Of a DNA stretch of 64,000 bases, positions 35,604-43,418 are shown piece by piece (position 1 is the first letter of the stretch; every line of letters begins with the position of its first letter). A program made the translations under genes and the position numbers. The stretch is taken from the NCBI GenBank assembly GCA_963800395.1, contig CAWDBD010000014.1, positions 310,001 to 374,000 on the forward strand, written 5' to 3'. The stretch comes from DASSBG01 sp963800395. GTDB lineage: Bacteria; Pseudomonadota; Gammaproteobacteria; Xanthomonadales; Rhodanobacteraceae. The notes under the pieces are model-generated. The model saw only the letters and a list, made by a program, of their open reading frames with translations, did no database searches and was not told the DNA's origin.

Positions 35604-36995
35604 ATGACGCGTCTGCTTGAAATCATCGTTGCATTGATCTTGGTCTTTGTGCTCGCCGTGGTGGTGGGTGTCCTGTTGCCCTCGCACGGTCACGTCGAGC
35701 GCAGCATCGAGATCAGTCACAACCTGCGCCATACCTTTGATTCGCTGAACAGCTTCCGCCGGTTTCCCGACTACTCGGCGGTGCGGGCGCTTGACCCCAA
35801 TGCCCAGTTCAGCCTGTCGGGTCCGGACGAAGGCACGGGTAGCGAAGTGTCCTGGCAGGAGAGCGGCAAAAGCGGCAAGGGTGACCTGACCATTACCTCC
35901 AGCGAGGAAGATCGTCAGGTCATCTGGAGCCTCAACAACGGCTGGCGCGGCACCAACAAGAAGTACACGATTGATCTTGTTCCCAGCGAAAATCACAAGC
36001 TGGTGAAGATCAACATGAGCTATGACGTCGACTACGGCTGGGACCTGATGAGTCGCTACAGCCAGCTGTACCTGCACGGCGATCCGGCGACCTTCATGCA
36101 GTACACCCTCAACAGCTTGCAAAGCATGCTGGCCAACATCCCCAACATCGGCTACAAGGATCTGGACCCCGTGCTGGTGGACACCGAGCAGAAACCGGTG
36201 TTGATTGTTTCCACCCAGGCGCCGCGCAACCTTGACGATATTGCCGTGGCGACCAGCAAGGCGCTTGATCAGATTCATGCTGCCATGAAGAAAGCGGGAG
36301 TCGAGCAGGCCGGACACTACGTGACCCTGACCACCGACTGGGGCGCGGAAAACTACAGCTTCGACATTGCGGTGCCCATTGACAGCACCAAGCTCAAGTT
36401 CGGCAGCAAGGTGGTGGATCTGCGTGACGCGCCCAAGCCCAAGAGTCTGGCCGAGCAGAACCTTGCCGCCAATGCAGAGGCCGAAAAGGCGGCCGCAGCC
36501 GGCTCGACTGCCGGAGCCGCCTCGACTGCCGGAGCCGGTTCCGGCGCCGACGCCCAGGGCAGCGATTCCGCGGATGGTCCGGGTACGTTTGGTGATGACG
36601 GCGCTCTCGCGGTGACCGAGGATGTGAATGCGGAGATGGCATTCGGCGGACGCGCCCTGATGGCGACCTGGAACGGCAGCCCGGCCGGTCTTTCCCTCAT
36701 GCGCCTGGCATTGAAAGCCTACGCCGGCACCCATGGCTATGATTTCAACGAGTATTCCGATCGCCTGTATGACATCGACGTGAGCGCCGAGGACAACAAT
36801 ACCGAGGATGATCGCGACTACCGGGTCTATCTGCCCGTCAGCAATGCGCCCGAGAAGACACCTTGGCAGATGAAGAACCCGGAAAAGGCGGAGCAGGTGA
36901 TCAGTGGCTCCAGCGTGGCAGCGCCGGCATCTGCGAGCAGTGTGGAGCCGGGTGATGCAAGCAGCGTCACGCAGCCCTCGATCAAGAGCCGGTAA
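35604..36995 (+). CDS. membrane-anchored SRPBCC-fold protein
   Basis: A 463-residue protein with one N-terminal helix (LLEIIVALILVFVLAVVVGVLLPSH shows its start), then a polyketide-cyclase-like (SRPBCC) domain (HVERSIEISHNLRHTFDSLNSF..., about residues 30-180), a second GyrI-like/SRPBCC stretch (about 185-275), an Ala/Gly/Asp-rich linker (about 290-335) and a C-terminal domain ending in a Ser/Ala tail. TGGAGAAC precedes ATG 35604. Ligand and role unknown. The 157 bp before it hold no gene. Confidence 0.7.
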   Translation: MTRLLEIIVALILVFVLAVVVGVLLPSHGHVERSIEISHNLRHTFDSLNSFRRFPDYSAVRALDPNAQFSLSGPDEGTGSEVSWQESGKSGKGDLTITSSEEDRQVIWSLNNGWRGTNKKYTIDLVPSENHKLVKINMSYDVDYGWDLMSRYSQLYLHGDPATFMQYTLNSLQSMLANIPNIGYKDLDPVLVDTEQKPVLIVSTQAPRNLDDIAVATSKALDQIHAAMKKAGVEQAGHYVTLTTDWGAENYSFDIAVPIDSTKLKFGSKVVDLRDAPKPKSLAEQNLAANAEAEKAAAAGSTAGAASTAGAGSGADAQGSDSADGPGTFGDDGALAVTEDVNAEMAFGGRALMATWNGSPAGLSLMRLALKAYAGTHGYDFNEYSDRLYDIDVSAEDNNTEDDRDYRVYLPVSNAPEKTPWQMKNPEKAEQVISGSSVAAPASASSVEPGDASSVTQPSIKSR

Positions 36996-37070
36996 ATAAA
37001 CCCGAGCGTCTCCGGATGATGATCCAGCACTCGTCCGGAGAACGCTTCCATCTGGTGCACGATCCGGCGT

Positions 37071-37481
37071 ATGCCCGGCAGTAGCCCACAACACGGCAAA
37101 GGCCGACGCCGCGTCGCGGTGGCCATGGCGCTGGTTGGCGCCAGTGCGGTCTTGCTGGGTGCCTTCGGTGCGCATGCGCTCAGTGGTGTGCTGGATGCTC
37201 GAGGCGAGGACCTCTGGCATACCGCCGTGGGTTACCAGTTCTGGCATGCATTGGCCTTTTCTCTGGGTGCCTTCGTCGCGCCCCATGGTCGTGCCCGCCG
37301 TCTGGCACTGGCATCGTTTCTGGTGGGCATCGTGCTGTTCTGCGGCAGTCTCTATGCACTGGCACTGGGCGCACCAGACCGGATTGGCGTGCTGACGCCC
37401 ATAGGCGGCCTGGCTTTCGTGATCGGCTGGCTGGCGCTGGCGAACAGCTTTGGCGGCAAACAGGGGTCGGTCGACAATTGA
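37071..37481 (+). CDS. DUF423 family membrane protein
   Basis: A 136-residue protein with four helices and the DUF423 pattern LGAFGAHAL near residue 30, WHTAVGYQFWHALAF, and TPIGGLAFVIGWLALA at the end. Function unknown. The stop overlaps the TTG start of the glycosylase that follows. Confidence 0.88.
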   Translation: MPGSSPQHGKGRRRVAVAMALVGASAVLLGAFGAHALSGVLDARGEDLWHTAVGYQFWHALAFSLGAFVAPHGRARRLALASFLVGIVLFCGSLYALALGAPDRIGVLTPIGGLAFVIGWLALANSFGGKQGSVDN

Positions 37482-38152
37482 GCCGGGGTGGAACACAGCG
37501 GGGCTTCGATGCGCGGGCTGCAGACCGGTTTCTGGCAAAAGACGACTCCGGGCTGGCAGCCTGGATGGCGCGTATCACACTGCCGCCCCGCGACTACTCC
37601 CAATCTTTCAACCCGGTCGACAGTCTGGCGCGCTCGATCCTTTATCAGCAGCTTTCCGGAAAGGCCGCCGCGACCATTACCGGGCGCGTCGAGGCGCTGA
37701 TGCTGCGCCGAGGCTACATTACCGGGGCAGGCCTGGACTCGGCCAGTGACGAGGACTTGCGCACCGCCGGCGTGTCCCGCCAGAAGCTGGCCGCCTTGCG
37801 TGACCTGGCCGACAAGGCGCGGGTGGGAGTGGTGCCGGATCATCGCAAGCTGGCGCGCATGGACAATCAGGACATCATCGACCATCTGACCCAGGTGCGC
37901 GGCATTGGTCGCTGGACGGTGGAAATGATGCTGATGTCGCGGCTCGGTCGCCCCGACATCCTGCCCATCGATGACCTGGGCATTCGCAAGGGCGCGCAAA
38001 TCGTGTGCGGTCTCGAGGAACTGCCCAAGCCGCGTGCCCTGGCCGAGCTGGGACAGCGCTGGGCGCCCTGGCGCACCCGCGCCAGCTTTTACTTGTGGCG
38101 CGTCGTCGAGGTCGCGCAGGGCGACCAGCCGGTGCGCCGGTCCCAGGCCTGA
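37478..38152 (+). CDS. DNA-3-methyladenine glycosylase II (AlkA-like)
   Basis: A 224-residue HhH-GPD base-excision enzyme that removes alkylated purines. SILYQQLSGKAAATI is the family start, LTQVRGIGRWTVEMMLM is the helix-hairpin-helix and the catalytic Asp is in ILPIDDLGIRKG. It lacks the N-terminal domain of E. coli AlkA, as in the yeast MAG1-like group. It starts at TTG 37478 overlapping DUF423 by 4 bp. Confidence 0.88.
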   Translation: MSRGGTQRGFDARAADRFLAKDDSGLAAWMARITLPPRDYSQSFNPVDSLARSILYQQLSGKAAATITGRVEALMLRRGYITGAGLDSASDEDLRTAGVSRQKLAALRDLADKARVGVVPDHRKLARMDNQDIIDHLTQVRGIGRWTVEMMLMSRLGRPDILPIDDLGIRKGAQIVCGLEELPKPRALAELGQRWAPWRTRASFYLWRVVEVAQGDQPVRRSQA

Positions 38153-38178
38153 GTCCCGGGACCCGGGTTCCGGGACTC
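38151..38178. repeat. GAGTCCC/GGGACTC inverted pair, terminator-like
   Basis: A 9-bp stem GAGTCCCGG/CCGGGACTC with a 10-nt loop lies exactly on the glycosylase stop. It is one heptamer in each orientation and probably ends the transcript, though no T run follows. Confidence 0.6.
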
Positions 38179-38280
38179 GCTGGCCGGGCCACGGATCCTT
38201 CTGACGGATCCGGGGGTCTTGTGGCTTGAATGGCGGGAACCGCTGCGCTTTTCCCGCATGAAATACTCTTTTATATAAGA

Positions 38281-38557
38281 GCTTTCACGGCCTTCGGCCG
38301 CGAGTTCATTTCTCTTGTTTGCTCAAGAGAAACAGAACCAAAGAGAAGAGCACCCCATGTACGCGCCCTGCGGGCATCCTGCCCTTCGGGTACGTGGGTG
38401 GCGGCTGGGCTTTTCGACAGCACATCCTGTGCTGGCGAAAAGGCAACGACTTCCTGTCGTTGCCCCTGCGGGCCTTTTCATCCACCACCCACCGCTTCCA
38501 CAGGGGACCCAGAAAACAAAGCGGACTCCTGTCCGCAGCTGTGTGCGCTGCGCGCAC
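38281..38557 (-). repeat. hairpin-array element A
   Basis: No gene is supported between 38153 and 39332; this is the first structured part. Stems (plus strand): CGGCC-TTC-GGCCG (38288-38300), TTTCTCTTG/CAAGAGAAA (38309-38332), GGGCA-TCC-TGCCC (38372-38384), TTTTCG-A-CAGCACA-TCC-TGTGCTG-G-CGAAAA (38411-38441), GGCAACGAC-TTCCT-GTCGTTGCC (38442-38464), GCGGAC-TCCT-GTCCGC (38521-38536). On the minus strand the last four loops read GGA or AGGAA. Element B (38745-39103) is a diverged inverted copy. Whether it is transcribed is not known. Confidence 0.7.
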
Positions 38558-38561
38558 GCTT

Positions 38562-38745
38562 CTAGCCCGGATTATTCATGAGCGTCCGTCGCGAGACCGA
38601 CGAGACGCCGCTGTGGCGCGCGATGCGCACTGAAGATGCGCGATGGCGTACTCGACAGTACGTCGAGCGCAGCTGAGGGAGTAGCGCGTGCCACAGCGAG
38701 TGTATCGGCGGTCGCAGCAGGAGGTTCATGAATAATGCGGGCTAG
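38562..38745. mobile_element. 184-bp MITE-like element, copy 1
   Basis: Ends are 20-bp inverted repeats, CTAGCCCGGATTATTCATGA and TCATGAATAATGCGGGCTAG, matching at 19 of 20 positions. There is no coding capacity. The same-length element with related ends lies at 58505-58688. CTAG at both edges may be the target duplication. It sits exactly between the two hairpin arrays. Confidence 0.8.
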
Positions 38746-39103
38746 CGCGCAGGATGCGCGCTGGCTCGTCCGGGGCCCCTGTGCAGCGGCGGCGGCTTGC
38801 GGCTGCATTTCAGGCCGAGCAAAGCGAGGCCGGGAATGCTTGCCCGAAGGGGCGCCGACAGGAGGTCGGCGCGTTTTTCGAAGGCACATGGATGTGCCTC
38901 CGAAAAACCCCGCAAGCCGGCGCGGACTTTGCGGACAGGAAGTCCGCAAAGCGCGGAAAAGGGGTGGCCTCTCTTTTACTCCGGGCATCCTGCACTCCGC
39001 CCTTTGGGCCAGCTCCGCTGTTCAAATGCGTTCCAGACGCATTTGTGGTTCGTTTTCTCTGGCCAAACAGAGAAATGAACTCGCGCCCGAAGGGCGTGAA
39101 AGC
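38745..39103 (+). repeat. hairpin-array element B, inverted relative to A
   Basis: Stems on the plus strand: GCGCGCA-GGA-TGCGCGC (38745-38761), GCGCCGAC-AGGAG-GTCGGCGC (38852-38872), TTTTTCG...GGCACA-TGGA-TGTGCC...CGAAAAA (38874-38907), TTTGCGGAC-AGGAA-GTCCGCAAA (38928-38950), AAATGCGT-TCCAG-ACGCATTT (39024-39044), TTTCTCTG/CAGAGAAA (39054-39075), CGCCC-GAA-GGGCG (39084-39096). The outer 65 bp match element A in reverse complement with stem-preserving changes. Overlapping open frames here are Arg/Pro/Ser-rich and look spurious. Confidence 0.7.
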
Positions 39104-39198
39104 TTTTCAAAGAAAAAGGAGCGCAGCGGATCCCGCCGTGGCCAACAGGCGCGCCGCCCGCGGCGCATACCCGGAGCCAATCGGAAAGCCTGGCAGGG

Positions 39199-39362
39199 CG
39201 AGGTCAGGTCCGGTGCCAGCACCAGTGCCACGGGTGAGTCGGACCGAACTGCCAGTGGCAGTTCGCAGCCGTCGAACGACCGGCCAGGGAAGGCCGGGCC
39301 GGCGATGCGCACCATGGACGGTTCAGGCGATGTCAGGCGCGATGCCAGCACCAGTGCCACGG
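39199..39362. repeat. pair of 35-bp direct repeats
   Basis: 39199-39233 and 39328-39362 match at about 31 of 35 positions and share the block GCCAGCACCAGTGCCACGG. The second copy overlaps the last codons and stop of the LdcB-like gene, so the first may be a leftover duplicate of that gene end. Confidence 0.65.
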
Positions 39363-39890
39363 CTCATAAGCAATCCCGTGCCGATTGCCGCGAGGATAAG
39401 AGAGCGCAAAGCGGAACCGGCCGGCGTTGTTCTTCAGCCAGGCATACGCCCGCGAGTTCTCGAATTCCTCCTCCAGCGCCGGGTAGCCCGGGCAGGTGAT
39501 ATCCAGCGCCCGGCCCGAGTGGTGCTCGCTGTAACCGGGTGCGGCGCTGACGGACAGGATATGTTCGATCTGCTGGCCTGCGGCCAGCTTGCGTTCGATG
39601 ATGCCGCATTGATACTCGACCGACCTGAACGCGGAAACCACCTGCAGTTCCACGCCGTCCTGTGCCGCCGCACTTTGCATGCGCTGCCAGGCTCGCGCGG
39701 CCGCGCGAGCCAGGAACTGTTCGCGATCGTGGATATCGGTGCCAATGCCCATCAACTGTTGTGGCTCGCGGACCCGACGCAGGCCATGCGAGTGCGCGTA
39801 GTCGCGGGGCACTCCATAGCTGTCCAGCCTGGCGATCAGGGCGGCTCCGGAGACTGGTGTGACTGCCTTTTTCAATGTGCCTTGATCCAT
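39333..39890 (-). CDS. M15B peptidase (LD-carboxypeptidase LdcB/VanY-like)
   Basis: A 185-residue zinc peptidase that trims peptidoglycan side chains. Motifs: VSAFRSVEYQCGII, GYSEHHSGRALDI (the SxHxxGxAxD zinc motif) and GIAYEPWHWCW (ExxH-like end). No signal peptide is seen, so it may act in the cytoplasm on recycled peptides or use another export path. It overlaps the end of the upstream hydrolase gene by 19 bp. Confidence 0.85.
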   Translation of the reverse strand: MDQGTLKKAVTPVSGAALIARLDSYGVPRDYAHSHGLRRVREPQQLMGIGTDIHDREQFLARAAARAWQRMQSAAAQDGVELQVVSAFRSVEYQCGIIERKLAAGQQIEHILSVSAAPGYSEHHSGRALDITCPGYPALEEEFENSRAYAWLKNNAGRFRFALSYPRGNRHGIAYEPWHWCWHRA

Positions 39891-41206
39891 TGGCTGATTT
39901 GATCGATCACGGCCTGGTCGACGTGACCGGCCTTTGCGTAGTCGGCGGGCGAGGGCGGGTCACCGGCCGGCATGAAAAGATGACTCAGGCCAGAGAAGCT
40001 TCGCACGGTGACCCGCGGGTTTCCGGCGAAGGCTTTCTTCCACTTGCCAAAGTCGTCTTGCATGGTTACCTGATAATCACTCTTGCCTTGCAGAATCAGC
40101 ATCGGCATCTTCAGCTTGCCGGCCACGTCCACGGCATCGTAGTGCATCAGGCCGAGCCAGTAGCTGGCGGGCGCGTGAAAGAACTGTCCGCTGGGCGGGT
40201 GGTCCGGATCGGCATGGGCGAGCGTGTCGCGTGCCTCGATCAGGGGCTTGAGCGCCTGGTCGCGTTTCGCCTGATCGGCGTTCTGCAGGTTCAGCAGATA
40301 ACGTGTCTGTCGCAACACAAGGTCAAGATCCAGCCTTGTCGGTGCCGCCAGCAGGATGAGTCCGGCCAGTTGCGGGTCGCGCTGGCCGACACGTGGCGCC
40401 ATCAGTGCACCGAGGCTGTGGCCCAGCACGAACACGCGTTGCGGGTCGATGCCCCGCTGGACAGAAAGCATGTGCGCAGCTGTCACCGCATCGGTGGTCA
40501 CCTCGTCATCCACGCTGATGTTCTTGCCGGCCATCTTTTCACCATAGGCATGGGTGCGCTTGTCGTAGCGCAGACTGGCGATACCGTGTTTGGCCAGGCC
40601 TTGGGCGATATCACGCAGCGGCTTGTTGGGGCCTATGGTTTCGTCCTTGTCCAGGCTACCCGAGCCGGCCAGCAGGACCACCGCGGGGAAAGGCGGCTTT
40701 CCGCTACGGGGCAGGACCAGTATCCCTGGCAAGGGGCCCAACGGGGTTTTCACTGCCAGCGGATGTTCGTTGTCCGACAGGCCTGCCGACGGGTCGGCGC
40801 TTTCCGGCGCCGAGCCGGGGCGAAAGAACAGGCCACTGACCTGGTTGTCTGCCGAGCAGGCGACCTGCAGATCGATCCACGCCTTGCTGAACTTCAGTGG
40901 CACGGTGACCACGGTGGTACCGTTTCCGATGTCGCGGCTTTGCGGGTTTTCGGCATGCTCCAGCTGGCCCGCCTGGGCTGGCAGCACCGTAGCCCACAGC
41001 TGTTCCAGCTTGTCGGAAGGAACAGCCTGTCGCATGCGTTCGTCGAAGTGTGCGCCGGCCTTGTCGTAGTCCCCGGCCTTCAGGGAACGCAGAATCGATT
41101 GGGCGCGCGTTGTGCAGTCGGTAGCGGCCGCTGGCGGTGCTGTCTGCGCCAGGACGGGGGTGATGCCCGCGCCCAGCAGCAGTGCGGCAAGAAGTATTCT
41201 CGACAT
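39872..41206 (-). CDS. secreted alpha/beta-hydrolase with DUF3887-like N-domain
   Basis: A 444-residue periplasmic protein: signal peptide (SRILLAALLLGAGITPVLA), a DUF3887-like domain (about residues 30-125, SILRSLKAGDYDKAGAHFDERM) and a dienelactone-hydrolase-like domain with VVLLAGSGSLDKDE, the nucleophile elbow VFVLGHSLGALMAP, Asp in LQGKSDYQV and His in FSGLSHLFMP. AGGAAC lies 9 nt before ATG 41206. Substrate unknown. Confidence 0.85.
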   Translation of the reverse strand: MSRILLAALLLGAGITPVLAQTAPPAAATDCTTRAQSILRSLKAGDYDKAGAHFDERMRQAVPSDKLEQLWATVLPAQAGQLEHAENPQSRDIGNGTTVVTVPLKFSKAWIDLQVACSADNQVSGLFFRPGSAPESADPSAGLSDNEHPLAVKTPLGPLPGILVLPRSGKPPFPAVVLLAGSGSLDKDETIGPNKPLRDIAQGLAKHGIASLRYDKRTHAYGEKMAGKNISVDDEVTTDAVTAAHMLSVQRGIDPQRVFVLGHSLGALMAPRVGQRDPQLAGLILLAAPTRLDLDLVLRQTRYLLNLQNADQAKRDQALKPLIEARDTLAHADPDHPPSGQFFHAPASYWLGLMHYDAVDVAGKLKMPMLILQGKSDYQVTMQDDFGKWKKAFAGNPRVTVRSFSGLSHLFMPAGDPPSPADYAKAGHVDQAVIDQISQWIKAH

Positions 41207-41217
41207 CGTCAAAGTTC

Positions 41218-41705
41218 CTATCGTGGGCGTTTGAAGAACAGCCGCACCGGCTGCGTTGGTGCAATCGAAACGGCCGTGACCAGCTCCCAGCCCTGGCTTC
41301 CCTCGCGATTGAGGATACGGCTGGCTTCGTCATCTTTTGGTATCGCGCTGATGGTCAGGAAGCCCTGCTTGTCGGACTTGAGGACCCTCTGATTAACCCT
41401 GAGTAGGTGGCATGACGACCAGAAAGTCCGCAGTTCGTGCTGCGCGGCGCCGTGCAGGCCGGGCTGCCTGGACAAGCCGCGCGGCGCGGGATGCGGGCTT
41501 TCTGGACGTCACCCAGGCGTTCAGAGTCAACACGTTGGGCCCACGGTGTCTGTCCACAATCCTGCGTTGCACTGACTTGACAGGCTACCAGCCTGCCTGC
41601 GCCAGTGCGCCTTGACTTGCGAACAGACACCATGGGTGACACCTGCTCAGGGTTAATCAGAGGGTCCTTCAGCGTCACTACCTTGTATTCCCAGGCGTCG
41701 CCCAT
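41218..41705 (-). pseudogene. DUF4177-like small protein split by a MITE
   Basis: The start MGDAWEYKVVTLK (from ATG 41705) and the end SDKQGFLTISAIPKDDEASR...GWELVTAV...RLFFKRPR (stop at 41218) lie on either side of a 284-bp inverted-repeat element. Cutting out 41383-41666 plus one 6-bp flank joins codons AAG and TCC in frame and gives a 65-residue protein with the YKVV...GWELV pattern of DUF4177-like proteins. It is the last gene of the SPFH-RHH group. Function of the family is unknown. Confidence 0.8.
41383..41666. mobile_element. 284-bp MITE with long terminal inverted repeats
   Basis: The ends are 27-bp inverted repeats starting GACCCTCTGATTAACCCTGA, with one mismatch between the two (a T/C change at 41404/41645). 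Flanks CTTGAG (41377-41382) and CTTCAG (41667-41672) look like a 6-bp target duplication with one change. The inside has no transposase and no open frame of substance, so a full-length relative elsewhere must supply transposition. Confidence 0.85.
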
Positions 41706-41717
41706 GGCATGTCTCCT

Positions 41718-41903
41718 TCAGGATTCGTCGTCTTCGAGCGGCTCGCGCTCGGGCGGCTTCAGGCGGCCCTGCTTGCGCAGTGCCTGCCTGAGCACGTACT
41801 CGATCTGTGCGTTGACGCTACGCAATTCGTCATCTGCCCAGCGTTGCATGGCTTCGAGAACCGCAGCACTGATGCGCAGCGGGTAGGCTTTTTTCCTGCT
41901 CAC
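41718..41903 (-). CDS. ribbon-helix-helix (Arc-type) DNA-binding protein
   Basis: A 61-residue protein with the Arc pattern: a strand KKAYPLRISAAVLEAMQRWAD and helix-turn-helix SVNAQIEYVLRQALRKQG, then an acidic tail. It starts 1 bp after the SPFH gene's stop. Two TGATATCA sites, one helical turn apart, lie within the promoter of this operon, so self-repression is likely. Confidence 0.82.
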   Translation of the reverse strand: MSRKKAYPLRISAAVLEAMQRWADDELRSVNAQIEYVLRQALRKQGRLKPPEREPLEDDES

Positions 41904-41904
41904 G

Positions 41905-42771
41905 TCAGCTATACAGCGTTCCGGTGTTGACCACCGGCTGCGCGTTGCGGTCGCCGCACAGCACTACAAGCAGGTTGCTGACCATGCTGGCGCGGCGCTC
42001 ACCATCCAGGTCGATCACCCCCTGGTCGCGCAGCTGGTCCAGTGCCATGCCGACCATGCTCACCGCACCTTCGACGATCCGCTCTCGCGCGGCCACGATG
42101 GCGTTGGCCTGCTGGCGTTGCAGCATGGCCTGGGCGATCTCCTGCGCATAGGCCAGATGGCTGATACGTGATTCGATGACCCTGACGCCGGCTTTTGCCA
42201 GGCGTTCCTGGATCTCGTCGCGCAAGTGGTTGTTGATCTTGTCGCCGTGACTGCGCAGCGAAGTCTGGCCTTCGACATTGGAATCATAGGCGTAGCTCTG
42301 CGCCATCTGCCGCAATGCCGATTCACTCTGGATGTGCACGAAATTCTCGTAGTCGTCCACGCAGAAAACGGCCTCGGCAGTGTCCACCACTTCCCATACG
42401 ACGACGGCAGCGATCTCGATCGGGTTGCCGTCATTGTCGTTGACCTTGAGCTTGCCGCTCTCGAAGTTGCGGATGCGCAGGCTCACCGCCTGCTTGCTGT
42501 AGAAGGGGTTGGACCAGCGCAGCCCGGTCCGGCGCTCGGTGCCGACATAGCGGCCGAACAGCTGCAGGACCCGGCCCTGGTTGGGTGGCACGGTGAAAAA
42601 TCCGGTGGCCAGAAATACCAGCAAGCCAACGCCGACGACAGGGGGAAGAATCTGCGCAGGCTGATGTGCCTGCAATCCATTCACCAGCCACCAGGCCAGT
42701 CCGGCAAGAACCAGCAGGAACGCCATGACCATGGGGATGCCGCTCAGGGAAAAACCCTTGCTCTCATTCAT
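41905..42771 (-). CDS. SPFH-domain membrane protein
   Basis: A 288-residue protein with two N-terminal helices (MVMAFLLVLAGLAWWLV and ILPPVVGVGLLVFLATGFF), then an SPFH domain (VPPNQGRVLQLFGRYVGTERRTGL, VSLRIRNFESGKLKVNDNDGNPIEI) and an Ala/Arg-rich helix (QEIAQAMLQRQQANAIVAARERIVEG). This form resembles the bacterial stomatin-like group that is encoded beside small RHH proteins. It heads a three-gene group with the RHH and DUF4177-like genes. Confidence 0.85.
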   Translation of the reverse strand: MNESKGFSLSGIPMVMAFLLVLAGLAWWLVNGLQAHQPAQILPPVVGVGLLVFLATGFFTVPPNQGRVLQLFGRYVGTERRTGLRWSNPFYSKQAVSLRIRNFESGKLKVNDNDGNPIEIAAVVVWEVVDTAEAVFCVDDYENFVHIQSESALRQMAQSYAYDSNVEGQTSLRSHGDKINNHLRDEIQERLAKAGVRVIESRISHLAYAQEIAQAMLQRQQANAIVAARERIVEGAVSMVGMALDQLRDQGVIDLDGERRASMVSNLLVVLCGDRNAQPVVNTGTLYS

Positions 42772-42774
42772 TGA

Positions 42775-42831
42775 TGTAGCCTCAATTCGATATTGAGGCT
42801 ACATAGTGATATCAAAGTGATATCAAGTCAA
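42775..42831 (-). promoter_or_regulatory. promoter with twin TGATATCA operators and a leader hairpin
   Basis: On the minus strand TTGACT (42831-42826) and CACTAT (42808-42803) are 17 bp apart. The spacer contains two palindromes TGATATCA (42807-42814 and 42818-42825) spaced 11 bp, one helical turn. Next comes a 12-bp inverted repeat TGTAGCCTCAAT/ATTGAGGCTACA (42775-42803) just before the SPFH start. The pattern fits repression by the RHH protein encoded downstream. Confidence 0.65.
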
Positions 42832-42863
42832 GCGATGTCTAGCCGGGAGTCCCCGGGGCGCAG

Positions 42864-43418
42864 CTAGCGGCTGATGGGGCGCACACTCAAGGGTCGCGTG
42901 ATGGCTACGCCTGACAGCAGTACGGCCAAGAGCAGCAGGCCGACCCAGTTCAAAACGGGTACGGGCACGGATGCTGCGGCAGTGACGTTTCCGATTGGTG
43001 TCACGGTCAGTGGCGCGCTGAGCAGCTGGCTTTCGCCGCTGTCATATAGATAGCCATTTGCCGGCAACATCCCGTAGAAATAGTTCGGCGGGTTGTCGCC
43101 GTAGAAGTTGGCGCCATTGGTGTATCCGTCGCGGAAGAACTGGGTTGGGCTGCTGCCATCCCAGATCATGCCTTCGGGGAGCTGGGAACCGAGGTTGTAA
43201 GTCGATGCCGTCGCGCCCGGATAATTGGATGCGTCCACCGTGAACTGGCTGATGGTGAAGGTACCGGGCGCCGATGTATCGGCCATCGTGCCGTCGGTGA
43301 CAAAGGTTCCCGATTCGGTGCCGAACTGCCAGTGCCAGACGACATCGGCATTGGCGCGCGAGGCGAGGGCAGTCAACAGCACAAAGGCGCAGCAGGTGAT
43401 GGTGCGGAAGCCAAGCAT
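42864..43418 (-). CDS. secreted protein with C-terminal sorting signal
   Basis: A 184-residue protein: signal peptide (MLGFRTITCCAFVLLTALASRANA), a mature part rich in Tyr, Asn, Gly and Ser (QFFRDGYTNGANFYGDNPP), and a C-terminal tripartite sorting tail: VPVLNWVGLL motif, hydrophobic helix LLAVLLSGVAI and basic end RPLSVRPISR. The tail is close to the IPTL-CTERM/PEP-CTERM class, recognised by exosortase- or rhombosortase-type enzymes. The mature function is not known. Confidence 0.75.
   Translation of the reverse strand: MLGFRTITCCAFVLLTALASRANADVVWHWQFGTESGTFVTDGTMADTSAPGTFTISQFTVDASNYPGATASTYNLGSQLPEGMIWDGSSPTQFFRDGYTNGANFYGDNPPNYFYGMLPANGYLYDSGESQLLSAPLTVTPIGNVTAAASVPVPVLNWVGLLLLAVLLSGVAITRPLSVRPISR

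Noticed and set aside
38230..39331. Several overlapping open frames of 80-380 codons
   Set aside because: They are Arg/Ser/Pro-rich, lie on both strands and follow hairpin structure; none resembles a real protein family.
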